Shown: positions 11,101-21,020, counted from the stretch's first letter. The stretch: 64,000 nt of DNA from Hermatobates lingyangjiaoensis (GCA_026182355.1 JAPFBL010000242.1:86001-150000); one strand, 5' to 3'. Notes: generated by a model from the sequence alone, not told the origin. Numbers and translations are program-made.

Positions 11101-11422
11101 TAGTTTAGGTTGCAGTGGCAGTCCCACAAGGGAACACACGTAGGCCAGAGCATTGGCCCTTTGTGATACCACAGAATGAAGATTGATTCTACAGTTGGAG
11201 TCCTAAATTTTGCCAGCTCAAGTGTATTTAGAGTAGGGATCTTTAATGAGTACCTGACATCATACAGGCTCGGGAGCGACAGTTTAACGTCCTTCTCCGA
11301 GGGACGACGTGCTCAGATTCATTAACCTCCCACGTGAATAAATCGAGGGCCAGGTGGGGATCGAACTCCGGTCCTATCAGTTCAGAGGCGAGCAAGTAAC
11401 CACTGAGCTAGCTTGGCCCCCA
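11101..11422 (-). mobile_element. tRNA-derived SINE, tail type 1, full length, minus strand
   Basis: Flanked by 13-bp direct repeats AATCTCCTATTTT (11088-11100 and 11423-11435). The A box is at 11400-11410 (complement of TAGCTCAGTGG) and the B box near 11356-11366. The tail shares AAGGGAACACAC and GGCCAATGCT-type sequence with the 9.86-kb copy but carries only one TTAGG unit at its end. The two copies face each other across about 0.9 kb. Confidence 0.9.
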
Positions 11423-11435
11423 AATCTCCTATTTT

Positions 11436-11930
11436 ATTTTATTTCTCTATTTATAATCAGGTATTCTAAAAGTAGTTGTTATGAACAGATATATACTAAA
11501 TTCTATTTATTTAATTTACGGGTACAAGGAAAAAAAGGAAAAATAGTTTATATCACATACGTGATATAAACAGAGGGAAAAATTGTCTGAGTAAAAATAC
11601 GTGAATGATCTTCTCAGAAATTTTATAATTTGTCATAAGAGAGAAAATGTAGCAAAATAAAGGCGAAGTTTAACGAAAGTATATAGAAGGTAATGAAAAC
11701 AGTTAGCAAAAACCAGGTAGTCTTTTGTAAACTGCCTTTTTACAGATGTTTTTATTACCTTTGCTTACTTAGAATTAAACTTAGTGTTACTACAATGTAT
11801 TTAACTTAATAGACACTATAAATGTTATTGACACACTTTAAAACTACCTACTTCACTAAACATTGGGCAAAGATACTTCTTTTTTTGGGGGGGAATTCTT
11901 TCACGCTGGAACAAACATCAATAAAGAGAA

Positions 11931-11934
<4 letters not shown>
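11436..11934. other. AT-rich spacer, nothing assignable
   Basis: No gene or repeat seen. The only unusual item is ATATCACATACGTGATAT at 11550-11567, a short perfect palindrome. Confidence 0.5.
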
Positions 11935-12012
<78 letters not shown>

Positions 12013-12013
12013 T
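11935..12013. repeat. (TA)n microsatellite at the PLE 5' truncation point
   Basis: Nearly pure TA dinucleotides with a few GTA interruptions. The open PLE reading frame begins immediately after it. Confidence 0.9.
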
Positions 12014-12677
12014 AAATGACATCTCCCACCAACCCAGACCCAAGAGGGACAGAAGTAACACTTCCTTCTTCTTGACAACCTACTTCCCTGGCGCTTATAA
12101 GCTTCGTGCTGTTATTAAGGAGTCTTTTCCGATTCTGTCTACTTCTACTTCTACTTCTACCATCTTTAATCACCCCCCTTCTATTTCCTACCGTAAACCT
12201 GCCAATCTAAAAAGCATTTTCTCTCATATTTCCCCTCAGCCTTCCAATCCTGTTCCTGGAATGAAACAATGTGGACGCCGTGGCTGTCAAACTTGCCTGA
12301 TTGTAAATCCTAATCCTTCCTTCGATTCCCCTCTCCACCATAGTTCCTACCCGGTTCAGGTCAATTCCTTCTGTACCTCGAGCAACTGTGTTTACCGACT
12401 GGATTGCACTCAGTGTGACTCCTTTTACGTTGGCTTAACTTCTAATAAGTTGAGCCTTCGTATGAATGGTCATAGGGCTTCAGTCGGTCAACGCAGTAAC
12501 TATCCTGTAGCCATCCATGCGAACTCGCATGGACTCAGTTTCAATGACTGTTTCAGGGTTCAGATCCTGAAACAGATCCCCGAATCCAACAATAAAGTTA
12601 CCCTAAGAGCTTCAGAGGAGGCATACATATGCTCGCTCTTCCCCCGGACTCAACCTCAACCGATAATTTATTTATGA
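12013..12677 (+). CDS. Penelope-like element polyprotein, C-terminal linker plus GIY-YIG endonuclease (truncated at 5' end)
   Basis: The C-terminal part of a PLE protein, whose endonuclease nicks target DNA to prime reverse transcription. The frame is open from the microsatellite at 12013 to the TGA at 12675-12677, with no internal stop. The first TTG usable as a start is at 12072, but this is really an internal truncation, so no true start is present. Numbering from 12072, the linker has the cysteine pattern C67-x4-C72-x2-C75. The nuclease fold follows: VY at 107-108 (GIY position) and YVG at 119-121 (YIG position), with R130 and H134 in SLRMNGHR and an acidic pair E182-E183 that may supply the catalytic glutamate. 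The segment YPVAIHANSHGLSFND (144-159) is also PLE-like. Upstream, the finger, palm and thumb domains are absent, so the copy cannot retrotranspose alone. Sequence bias towards Ser/Thr at residues 23-30 is unusual but small. Confidence 0.85.
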
Positions 12678-12940
12678 TTTATTTATTTATTTATTATTTT
12701 TTATTTATTTATTTATTATTTTTTATTTTACTTTTTATTTATTATTTTTATTAATTTTAATTTGATTTATCTACTTTTTTATAATTTTTTATAGTTATAA
12801 TTTTTACTCGTTCCTTTTACGTCTTAATTTGGCTCTTCATTTCCTTCCCTCCCTTCCCCCGCTTGGTGGTAAGTGGTGGGGTACTGGCTGCGGTTTCCGA
12901 GTTCAGTACCACCCTGTCTTCCTGCGGGACTCTTCGCTCT

Positions 12941-12982
12941 TCGCACCTCCTGATGACGACGATTGTCGAAATATCGATGCGA
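12941..12982 (+). ncRNA. Hammerhead ribozyme motif, family C, in PLE 3' end
   Basis: Self-cleaving RNA motif. Stem I: TCGCA (12941-12945) with TGCGA (12978-12982) plus TC (12948-12949) with GA (12976-12977), leaving CC bulged. Core CTGATGA 12950-12956, one extra C, stem II GAC/GTC with GATT loop, GAA 12968-12970, self-complementary stem III ATAT 12971-12974, predicted cleavage base C at 12975. Every conserved core base of CUGANGA...GAA is present. A 4-nt stem III without a loop fits the small PLE-associated hammerheads reported to act as dimers. Confidence 0.75.
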
Positions 12983-13030
12983 GTTATGTCTGTGTCTTTC
13001 TGTGTGTTTCCTTCGTTTTTTATTTTGTTG

Positions 13031-13085
<55 letters not shown>
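13031..13085. repeat. (TA)n microsatellite between PLE end and HHR family D palindrome
   Basis: Pure TA dinucleotides. It is the 3' boundary of the PLE and the 5' boundary of the next palindrome. Confidence 0.9.
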
Positions 13086-13088
<3 letters not shown>

Positions 13089-13135
13089 CAATATAAACAA
13101 CGAAACATAGAGACATCAGAAGAACACACTTACAG

Positions 13136-13169
13136 TCTCTAATTTTCGGTTTGAACCGTCTTCAGGAGA
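13136..13169 (-). ncRNA. Hammerhead motif, family D, left arm
   Basis: Minus strand: stem I TCTC/GAGA, core CTGAAGA (complement 13159-13165), extra C, stem II GGTT/AACC, GAA, stem III AATT (13141-13144), cleavage base A (complement of 13140). Mirror image of the right-arm copy. Confidence 0.65.
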
Positions 13170-13268
13170 GATAAGAGAGGGAAACCAAGCGCACTGTATC
13201 AGAGACGGTTGGAGACGGTTGGTCTCCAACCGTCTCTGATCCAGTGCGCTTGGTTTCCCTCTCTTATC

Positions 13269-13302
13269 TCTCCTGAAGACGGTTCAAACCGAAAATTAGA
13301 GA
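13269..13302 (+). ncRNA. Hammerhead motif, family D, right arm
   Basis: TCTC 13269-13272, core CTGAAGA 13273-13279, C, stem II GGTT-CA-AACC 13281-13290, GAA 13291-13293, stem III AATT 13294-13297, A 13298, GAGA 13299-13302 closing stem I. All consensus positions fit. Confidence 0.7.
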
Positions 13303-13449
13303 CTGTAAGTGTGTTCTTCTGATTTCTCTATGTTTCTTTGTTTATATTGAACTATATTTGTCCGTTTTGGATCGTATTTCCAACGAAAAAAAGTGTATAT
13401 ATATATATATATATATATCATCAAACCACAATAAGAAATGGGAAAACAA

Positions 13450-13492
13450 GACTAAGATCTTTCAACCGTAACAAGCGGTCTTCGTCAGAGTC
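13450..13492 (-). ncRNA. Hammerhead motif, family B copy 1, left arm
   Basis: Minus strand: stem I GACT/AGTC, core CTGACGA (complement 13482-13488), extra A, stem II GACCG/CGGTT closing CTTGTTA, GAA, stem III AGATCT (13455-13460), cleavage base T. The left arm keeps the CGGTT side of stem II. Confidence 0.7.
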
Positions 13493-13536
13493 AAAAACCC
13501 AACTGGAAAACTGGTCAAAAAACCAGTTGGGTTTTT

Positions 13537-13579
13537 GACTCTGACGAAGACCGCTTGTTATGGTTGAAAGATCTTAGTC
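13537..13579 (+). ncRNA. Hammerhead motif, family B copy 1, right arm
   Basis: GACT 13537-13540, core CTGACGA 13541-13547, stem II weakened by TGGTT in place of CGGTT, GAA 13566-13568, AGATCT 13569-13574, T 13575, AGTC 13576-13579. Confidence 0.65.
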
Positions 13580-13642
13580 TTGTTTTCCCATTTCTTTTTG
13601 TGGTTTGATCATTGATTGTTGTTTCACGTGTTTATGTGAAAT

Positions 13643-13645
<3 letters not shown>

Positions 13646-13701
<56 letters not shown>
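13646..13701. repeat. (TA)n microsatellite
   Basis: TA dinucleotides with one ACATA interruption, between family B copy 1 and the family K hammerhead. Confidence 0.9.
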
Positions 13702-13799
13702 ATTAAAATATGCAGTGACACATAAACTGAAACACAACAAAGATTCACTATTCAATATTTCGACCGTAATGGCGGTCGTCCTCAGGAGAAGAAGTGAAT
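13702..13799 (-). mobile_element. Solo HHR end, family K
   Basis: A single arm with one hammerhead, starting at the (TA)n tract and breaking off exactly where a SINE fragment begins at 13800. No inverted partner is present, so the SINE junction probably replaced or deleted the rest. Confidence 0.55.
13744..13798 (-). ncRNA. Hammerhead motif, family K
   Basis: Minus strand: stem I TTCACT/AGTGAA plus TC/GA with bulged bases, core CTGAGGA (complement 13779-13785), extra C, strong stem II GACCG/CGGTC, GAA, stem III ATAT (13755-13758), cleavage base T (complement of 13754). Among the best-paired copies here. Confidence 0.7.
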
Positions 13800-13984
13800 T
13801 GACGGAGGGACGACAGTCAACGTCGTACAGGCTCGGGACCGACAGTGTAACGTCCTCCTCCGAGGGACGATGTACTCAGAAGAATTCACCTCTCGCATAA
13901 ATAAATAGAGGGCCAGGTGGGGATCGAAATCCAGTTCTATCAGTTCAGAGGCGAGTACGCTAACTACTGAGTTAACATGGCCTT
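13800..13984 (-). mobile_element. tRNA-derived SINE fragment (tail missing)
   Basis: Holds the complement of the SINE body (GCTCGGGACCGACAG) and of the B-box region (GGCCAGGTGGGGATCG) and the A-box region near 13964-13974, both diverged. The 3' part and tail are lost at the junction with the family K hammerhead. Confidence 0.75.
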
Positions 13985-14128
13985 TACTGAGTTATGTACC
14001 CTTTACTTATTTTAATGGGTACATATTGCTTTAATATTTTTAAAAATATATGCTTACAAGACTGACTAATGGGAAAATTTACTAAAATGTATACGAATGT
14101 TTTCCTTATCTCGACCACATATATTTAA

Positions 14129-14225
14129 CACTATTTTTCTTTTTTATCGAGGTTTGGTATAGCTTCAGGTTAGGTGTTGAATTATTGAAGCTAGATCAAA
14201 CCTCGATAAAAAAGAAAAATGGTGT
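14129..14225. repeat. Short foldback: 39-bp arms around a 19-bp loop
   Basis: Left arm 14129-14167 (ACACTATTTTTCTTTTTTAT...) and right arm 14187-14225 (complement) pair almost fully; the right arm runs into (TA)n at 14229. No hammerhead core is visible in it. Confidence 0.75.
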
Positions 14226-14231
14226 CTAATA

Positions 14232-14265
<34 letters not shown>

Positions 14266-14300
14266 CAATGATCAAACCACAATAACAAATGGGAAAACAA

Positions 14301-14343
14301 GACTAAGATCTTTCAACCGTAACAAGCGGTCTTCGTCAGAGTC
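14301..14343 (-). ncRNA. Hammerhead motif, family B copy 2, unit 1
   Basis: Same layout as family B copy 1 with intact core CTGACGA, stem II GACCG/CGGTT, GAA, AGATCT, T, and GACT/AGTC. Confidence 0.7.
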
Positions 14344-14474
14344 AAAAACCCAACTCATCATTGATTGTTATTTCACGTGTTTATGTGAAATCTTTTTATA
14401 TATATATAAAGATTTCACATAAACACATGAAATAACAATCAATGTTCAAACCACAACATGAAATGGGAAAACAA

Positions 14475-14516
14475 GACTAAGATCTTTCAACCGTATCAAG
14501 CGGTCTTCGTCAGAGT
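14475..14516 (-). ncRNA. Hammerhead motif, family B copy 2, unit 2
   Basis: Core and stem II intact. The stem I 5' side reads AACT on the minus strand rather than GACT, so the outermost pair is weakened. Confidence 0.6.
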
Positions 14517-14525
14517 TGGGTTCTT

Positions 14526-14568
14526 GACTCTGACGAAGACCGCTTGTTACGGGTGAAAGATCTTATTC
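14526..14568 (+). ncRNA. Hammerhead motif, family B copy 2, unit 3
   Basis: GACT 14526-14529, CTGACGA 14530-14536, stem II with CGGGT, GAA 14555-14557, AGATCT 14558-14563, T 14564. The 3' side of stem I reads ATTC instead of AGTC, so this unit is partly decayed. Confidence 0.55.
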
Positions 14569-14640
14569 TGGTTTTCCCATTTCATATTGTGGTTTGATCA
14601 TATGTATACATATAACTCAATACAAAAATAAAAAAACATA

Positions 14641-14720
14641 GAAAAATCCATACAACACTGACCAGTGTATTTTGATTCGCGTCGTCCTCAGGTAGAAGTA
14701 CTCCTGCGAGCATTCGCGGC
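14641..14720 (-). mobile_element. Decayed solo HHR end
   Basis: The minus strand has CTGAGGA (complement 14685-14691) and, downstream, ATCAAAATAC where an intact copy would read a GAAATA-type sequence; the loss of G is what CpG decay gives. It abuts (TA)n at 14721-14773. Confidence 0.4.
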
Positions 14721-14773
<53 letters not shown>

Positions 14774-14777
<4 letters not shown>

Positions 14778-16087
14778 CAGGTGTGTTATCTAATCAAGAT
14801 TCGGTCAATTTTCTTGGTTCAAAAATCAAACTCTCGAGACAAAATGCTGGTAAGTTCTAGTGGTTATACAGTCCGCGTATTATTATGAATTGATTGATAT
14901 CATGTGATTACTTTGTTGGAATATCTGTAACTGAAGTTATAGAGAAAACATTAATTTCGACCTGCTGTCAGCCAAAAGGAGATAATATAGAGATAAATTG
15001 TGTATGCTATTTTTTTACCAGTGTTTAGTTTCATTACAGTTACTTAGTTTCAAATGCATACACAAATTCCAACGCGATATTAAAATAATGACCTTAGTGG
15101 AACATGATTGAATATAACAAAATATTAGATAAAAAACAATAACACATTATAAAAAATTAAATACTTATCAATTTAGAATTAATCAAACCTATTCAAAAGT
15201 AATATAATTGAAAAAAAAAATAAAGAGTAAAAAGAATGCATTAGACAACTTCAATTCTAAAGGAGAATACACTTAACATAACTTAGTTTTAAAAGTATTT
15301 GCATTTATTTGCAGCATTGATAGGAGTCGCAAAAATTATTCCAATGTTTCTCAATCTGTTTGAGTAATGCTTATTCTATTTTATTTAACTTCAAAAGATA
15401 CTTTTTCTTTTTAACTGAATACAACGGTTTATTTGAGCTAAATTCAAGGTGCTAATAAACAATTTTTTTTTTCAAGATTTGTTGAAATGTATTTTCAATT
15501 AAATTATATTTGCTTTGTTCAGATTAATTTCAAAATATTTTAAAAAAAATATATATAGTTATTAATATTTCAAAGTATCTTAGTAATACAAGTAAGTGAG
15601 TATCTAGATTCAATGAAAAGCTGGAGACAATGAGAAAAACCTATTTTTCCAAATGATTCAGTCTAAAAAAAGATTTCATTCCTGTTCTTTTCTTGGCTCG
15701 TGAACAATGATTCATCTTTATCCACTCCCTGCAATAGGGCTTACTTTAATAATATCCCCAGCTATTGATATTTCTTCCCCAAGATAGAGTTATGATTGCT
15801 TGTAGTGGGGAAGCCGAGCCATATATTCGATACCCATTTCCTAATATTGTGGCCGTCTGGACAGAATATTTTAATAGACTTGCGATAAATGGTAAAACAG
15901 GTATAAATCATGCCAGAAAAAAAAACCTTCATCCCACACTATATGATATATCTTTTTCAAACATTAATATATGCGACATGTTCCATAATCCTTTTCAATC
16001 CACGTAGTAGAACGAATATTATGTAAAGCTGGTTGTAAATGCTAGAATATACGTAAACTAACAGCTGATTCTAAATTTTTGCTTTTT
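14774..16087. other. AT-rich intergenic sequence
   Basis: No gene, RNA or repeat assigned. An 80-codon frame at 15765-16007 (+) has no recognised motif. Confidence 0.45.
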
Positions 16088-17703
16088 TACTTTACTATAA
16101 GTAAAGTATAGTGATCGTGAAAAAATTCAATCTCGAGATTTTGACGGAATTACATGTTTTGAGGTCCCAGAAGTCGTTTTATGAAGTTTTCACGATGATG
16201 TCTGTGTGTGTGTGGGTGGGTGGGTGGGTGGGTGGGTGTGCGTGTGTTAGCATTGCTTGTTACCACGCTACGGTCCAGAATCTTTGATGGATCAAGTTGA
16301 TATTTTACACAAAAATGGGCCCCATTTAGACGAAGATCCCTATTGTTTGGGAAGAATTATGCATGATGGGAAAGTCACTTTTTTTGCCAAAAACCGTTTT
16401 TTTTAAAACATTTATTTCTCCTAAACTAATAACCCTAGAGTTTTGAGATTTTGACATTATCTTTGAGGTTACAAATGGAACAAACGAAAAATATATTCAA
16501 AATTTTATATCAACAGGAAATATTTTTTTTTCAATAAAATGTACAAATTTTGACTTATAAATCAATCTCAAACCTTGTGAGAGCGGTACAAGCCATACTG
16601 TTTGACGGACAAGAATGAAACTATGCCTATAAATAGAACATTATATGGACAATGAGTTGAGATATTTTTTTCTAAAATTACATTCGCTAAAGGGGCCTTA
16701 GAGTACGATTTGTGTTTTCAGAAAATGTTTTTTTGACGCTAAACGGCTCGTTAAAAAATTATGAAAATTTGACCAAAAATGGAACAAAAAATTAGCAATT
16801 CATAAAAAAAAAATTATGAAGTTTCAATTACGGAAAAGAGCAATAACGATATAAGAACTCTTTGTTTATCCTAGACTAAGAGATCACCTGCTATACTTGT
16901 CGAATTTTTTGTATTTTTTTACATTGTTTACATTGACTTAGAAATTTTTTGAGCGAATCCACTGAGATAAATTGATGTTTCTAATGGAAAAATGAAAATA
17001 TATTATTGACTTATAAGAGATGTAAGAGGAATAATATTGTGCAGGTAAATGATAACACTCATTAAAAAAAAAATGGTATATATGTTATTTGACAAAGGGG
17101 AAGGAAATGATCTTATTAAATACTAAGAAGCCATAAAATTCCCAGTATAATAATTCTGTTAAAAACCAAAAATGTAAAAGATAATTCAAAATATAAATCT
17201 TTCGTTTAGAGATTAATAACTGTAATTATCGTACATCTTTAATTAACAAATCACCTTAAAACAACATTTTCTTCGCTGTTTAAGTTGTTTTTCAGAGAAA
17301 AAAAGGGTATTTTCCTGTTTTAAATTTGAAAATTTTACATTAATATTCAATGTAGAAGGATGTTAAGTAAACGATGTAAGAAATCTACTGGCTATTTGAA
17401 CAATAGCCATGTTCTCTTGTAGGATAATATTTCGTTTCAAGAAATGTTCACATTGGTTTTTCAAAAATGATATTACTGCTGTAGTTATACTAATGAAATT
17501 ATTTGCAAATAATAAATTATTTGTGATGTACAAAAATAAGCTTATAAATTGATATGTCCTTCAATCACTATCTGTACTACCTCACGAATGCAATGCTAAT
17601 AATTATATCCCATTTAGATATTTATGTTATGCTTAAATGATACGTTATGTTTTATATACTCAAGAAATTTGACATTGAGTTACTTATAGTAAAGTAGAGT
17701 GTA
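16088..17703. repeat. Repeat family T, longest copy, candidate transposon with palindromic ends
   Basis: The left end has ACTTTACTATAAGTAAAGT at about 16090-16108. The right end near 17686-17702 has the complementary TTACTTATAGTAAAGTA. Between them lie a GATGTCTGTGTGTGTGTG motif, a (GGGT)n block at 16212-16240, and about 1.4 kb of AT-rich sequence without an open frame. Partial copies occur at 10535-10722 and 36605-36757. The outer limits and the transposon interpretation are inferred from shared end sequences only. Confidence 0.5.
16210..16240. repeat. (GGGT)n block, G-quadruplex-capable
   Basis: Six consecutive GGGT units follow a (GT)n run. Four or more GGG runs with one-base loops is a classic G-quadruplex pattern. 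Confidence 0.8.
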
Positions 17704-19076
17704 GGCCACTCCAGATTTTTTACTAATTACTTCATCATTTCTAATTATATTATGCTGCAAGAATAATTATATCCGGAAAAAAATTCTCACAGCTATCAGT
17801 AATAGAAGCGAATTCTAGGGTTAGACATTAATTAGCTCCACGTATAATAAATCTCTATGTATTTTTCAGTACACCAAATTTAACAAGCTTCAGACCTTGT
17901 GGATAATCTTCAAATTACTGATCTACGTATACATTTGCAGTTAGTCATCATTAGTAACTTTTATTTGGTTTTCAATATGTTCATATTTAGTAATTAATTT
18001 GTTATTATGTGTAATAGTAAAGAGTTTAAGAATATTAAAAATTATCTGAAGGATTCCTTAATAACTTGAAAATTGTAAATATTTATATTCTGAAAATGAA
18101 ATTATAGTATATTTAATAAGAAACTTTATATAATATGTGAAAAGCTAAATGAGTTATACTAGGTAAATATTACACATTGTGTTTATATTTGCTCGTCGTC
18201 GGACAGAAGTCAGTCTTTAAATTGGCTACTTTTTGTGGTAGATTCTCAATTTATTTTTGTTTATCTGATGAAAACTCTTAAAAGGTGATTTTAAAAAAAA
18301 TTAATGTTATTCTGGTTTCGTTTGACTCGTTCTAAGATTTCACTCATATTGAATTCATTATTTTGGAACAGTTATTGACACTTGCATGTCCATAGAAAGT
18401 TTGAATGGGATTCATATTGGTTAAGTTGTTAAAATTCTGTTCTATATTTATGAAATAGGACATCCCTACTTTTAGATAAACAATCTTAATTTTTTTTTTA
18501 GTACTATTGAATATGTTAGAGTAGATAATTTACAAACAAATGATACAAATAAATCTGTTTATCTAAACGTTTACAGATTCATAGCCCTTAATAAAAGAAC
18601 AACGTTTAAAATTAGAAAAGGATCTTTCAATGAATGGAAAAAAGAAAAACTGCTTGCTCAGGTGAACTAAAGGTAGCTTTAGGTTTAACATCATCCTGCT
18701 TTTGAGGGGAAGAGTTGCAAACATCTCCTGGATTGGCACCCCTAACTAATAAAAGTGCTGCACATTTCGTATCAGTTCTCCTTTAACTTTAGTGATTCTT
18801 AAAGTTGGCCTATTTCATCTGGACTCTTGATTGTCCGAAGGTTAATTAATACCTGTAATTTGCTCTGATTCTACCAGTTCTATAATGGGCTGTTCATCCA
18901 TTCTGTAAACTTTTTGAATTATGATATTCAATACTCATTACACGATATTTCCTTAAATCTTTTAAGTAAGCTGCATAAGCATTGTAAAAGTTGACTAGTT
19001 TCAGCATCCAGTTGACCTAAGTATTTTGTACAACTACATGATAGTGTGCTTAAAAGTAATAACTGGTTTAGAGCTA
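17704..19076. other. AT-rich intergenic sequence
   Basis: A slightly GC-richer segment at 18650-18900 precedes the R1-like LINE tail but shows no readable frame. Nothing else is assignable. Confidence 0.4.
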
Positions 19077-19445
19077 TTTTTTTTTTCGTCGTAGGATGTG
19101 GAAAAATCTGTTCATCAGATCCCTTAGCAAGACGTCTTGCTTAGGGTATGTGGGGTTGGGGGTCCCGACCCACTAAAAAAACCACATCCTATTTCCTGGC
19201 AATACCTGCACGGAAACCGTTTGCTCATTACTTACTGCCGGTGCCTCAGTCCTCCTGAATAGGATTCACCTTCTTGTCCCCATTCGTTCACTTATGAATT
19301 ATCCTTGCCCTTGCCTCACACCACTTTCATTCTTCTTATGACGGAGAACCGCCTCTACAAAGTTTGCAGCTTTTGACCAGTTATCTTCATTTTGGAGCAT
19401 CTTTTGAACTATGGTCTCTGGAGTGACCTCACCCAGTGATACTAT
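19077..19445 (-). pseudogene. 3' end of an R1/LOA-like LINE with poly(A), 5'-truncated
   Basis: Read on the minus strand, 19445-19326 translates as SLGEVTPETIVQKMLQNEDN and then a WSKAANFVEAVLRHKK-like stretch. This resembles the C-terminal end of R1-group LINE proteins (a TPE-x-IV-x-x-ML-x-x-x-x-NW pattern). A GC-richer 3' untranslated part with CCCCCAACCCCACATACCC follows, ending CCACATCCTACGACG and a poly(A) run (T run at 19077-19086). The end structure is seen directly; the clade is my recollection of family features and is not firm. No clean target duplication was found. Confidence 0.5.
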
Positions 19446-20597
19446 TAAACCTTCTTCTTTTGTATTATAGTTTAAAATTGCTAAATTATTTATAATACGT
19501 TTACACTCTATAACATAGCTTCTAGTTCATTTTCGACCAGTCGAGTAGTTGCATGATTACACCTAAAAAAATCTTTTAATAGTTCAATGACTCATTTACA
19601 TCATACACCTTTAAATAAGCTTCGGATTTCTGATATTGAATTTCTTAATGATAATGATATTATCATTAATTTCTAGAATGGAAATTTCCATTCTGGTAAC
19701 ATTTTTACTTCTTAGATTGGCAATATCCTATGATCAGCTTTATCTCTTATTTTTATCTTTATTTGGTAACTTTTAATATTTGTTTGATTTGGAACATTAG
19801 GTTGTAAAATTAATAACAAGAAACTCTCAGAAGAAAATTATAGGTTTGTTCTTAAAGATTGAATGAATTCAAGTAAAAACCCAAATCCCATGAATATTCG
19901 AAAGGGACAGCTATTTGAGGCTGAAACTAGTAGAAGATTTTCCTAATAGCTAGAAGCAGCTGGAAGGGTTAATTCAAGGTTCTATCGAGTGCTTCCTCTT
20001 TAATAAATTTAACTCGACTCCTGTGTTGAAAGTTACAGAAAGTGGGGTTTTCCCCTTATCAGATTAGGTAAGTATATGAGCTCAGACCCTCTTCCTAGAA
20101 GAACCCTTACGAATTCTTTATGACTTCTTATTGATGGCCAATCTAACACAGTCCACCATTAATCCCATAGTATTAAATTAAATCTGGATTTTAACACCAA
20201 GATCAATAATTCTATTAGAGTTATTTTTCTTTACAACACCTATAATAGTTCATTTGTTCAGATTCTATCACCAAAATATTAACGAGATAAAGTATAGCTC
20301 ATGATAGTTGGTTTATTTCCATCTTTGTTTCATCAGATTTTACAAAAACTCTATTTATATCTAAATCTTTAACATGATGAATAGATTCAGAGTGTGTAGT
20401 TGATTGACTAGATTCCTATGCTTATTCAAAACCTACATTTTATTATATTAAATCGTATTTTTTGATTATAACTTCTGTGTTACTGAATTACTAGTTGCTT
20501 GACGAAGTAACTCATATGAGTTATACTAAGTGACGTGCCACATGTAAATAATTATTTAAATTACACAAAGATATCATTTTTAATGTATTGTGTTGAG
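19446..20597. other. Intergenic sequence with two short palindromes
   Basis: AATGATAATGATATTATCATT and AGAATGGAAATTTCCATTCT stand side by side at about 19645-19697. The rest, including a more balanced stretch at 19900-20170, has no recognised content. Confidence 0.4.
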
Positions 20598-20905
20598 ATT
20601 TTTTTTTCTTTTTAATGTTTAAACCGATGCCCTAGTAAGTGATAATTTGTTTAATCGGTGAGTCTACAGATTTTACATTGGGAGTCCTAAATTTTGCCTA
20701 ACCCAAGTGCATTTCGAGTAGGGATCATTAACGAGTACCTGACATCGTACAGGCTCGTGACCGATAGCTCAACGTTCGCTCCAAGGGAAGACGAACTCAG
20801 ATTTATTAACCTCCCGCATGAATAAATCAATGGCCAGGTGGGGATCGAACCCCAGACTGTCAGCCCAGAGGCGAGTACGTTAAATACTGAGCTAACATGG
20901 TCCCC
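20598..20905 (-). mobile_element. tRNA-derived SINE, tail type 2
   Basis: Flanked by 11-bp direct repeats ATTGTGTTGAG (20587-20597 and 20906-20916). Head and body match the 9.86-kb SINE (B-box region GGGGATCGAACCCC complement). The tail instead has GTCTACAGATTTTACATTGG on the plus strand and TTTAATCGGTGA, the type 2 tail also seen at 39.5, 50.5 and 58.1 kb. Confidence 0.85.
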
Positions 20906-21020
20906 ATTGTGTTGAGTTACTATCCATGTAAGTGTTATTACATTGCTAAAATTTACATGCTATTAATAACTAAATATAATTGTTTACAATAATATGAAAA
21001 TATACCGTCTCATTTTTTTT

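Larger units (their letters stand above)
12013..13085 (+). mobile_element. 5'-truncated Penelope-like element with GIY-YIG domain, 3' HHR and (TA)n end
   Basis: Order: (TA)n, C-terminal PLE coding region with GIY-YIG endonuclease (to 12677), an untranslated region rich in TTTATTTA repeats (12678-12830), a GC-richer segment, hammerhead motif family C at 12941-12982, a GTGTTTCCTTCG terminal segment, and a second (TA)n run (13031-13085). PLEs are retroelements whose reverse transcriptase is fused to this endonuclease, and published PLE terminal repeats carry hammerhead motifs. The reverse transcriptase itself is missing. The terminal segment is shared with the palindrome at 46902-47150. Confidence 0.85.
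13085..13352. mobile_element. HHR palindrome, family D copy 1
   Basis: Inverted repeat from AGTTCAATATAAACAACG to the complementary TTTGTTTATATTGAACT, centre near 13220 where GAGACGGTTGGAGACGG-type units repeat. Arms contain CTTGGTTTCCCTCTCTTATC and one hammerhead each. Starts directly at the (TA)n tract. Confidence 0.75.
13417..13646. mobile_element. HHR palindrome, family B copy 1
   Basis: (TA)n at 13396-13418, then an inverted repeat from ATCAAACCACAATAAG to CTTTTTGTGGTTTGAT with the centre near 13515, then a one-sided tail ATTGATTGTTGTTTCACGTG ending in a second (TA)n tract (13646-13700). Each arm carries a family B hammerhead. Confidence 0.75.
14263..14602. mobile_element. Compound HHR array, family B copy 2 (three units)
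   Basis: A minus-strand unit (14263-14355), a tail-to-tail junction at 14356-14445 that is itself palindromic around a short (TA)n (ATTTCACGTGTTTATGTGAA and its complement), then a second minus-strand unit and a plus-strand unit forming a palindrome (14445-14602). It shows two elements joined through their (TA) ends. Confidence 0.7.

Noticed and set aside
12817..13116. Overlapping frames on both strands after the PLE stop codon
   Set aside because: They span the PLE 3' untranslated region and the TA tract (runs of Tyr-Ile) and have no protein-like motif.
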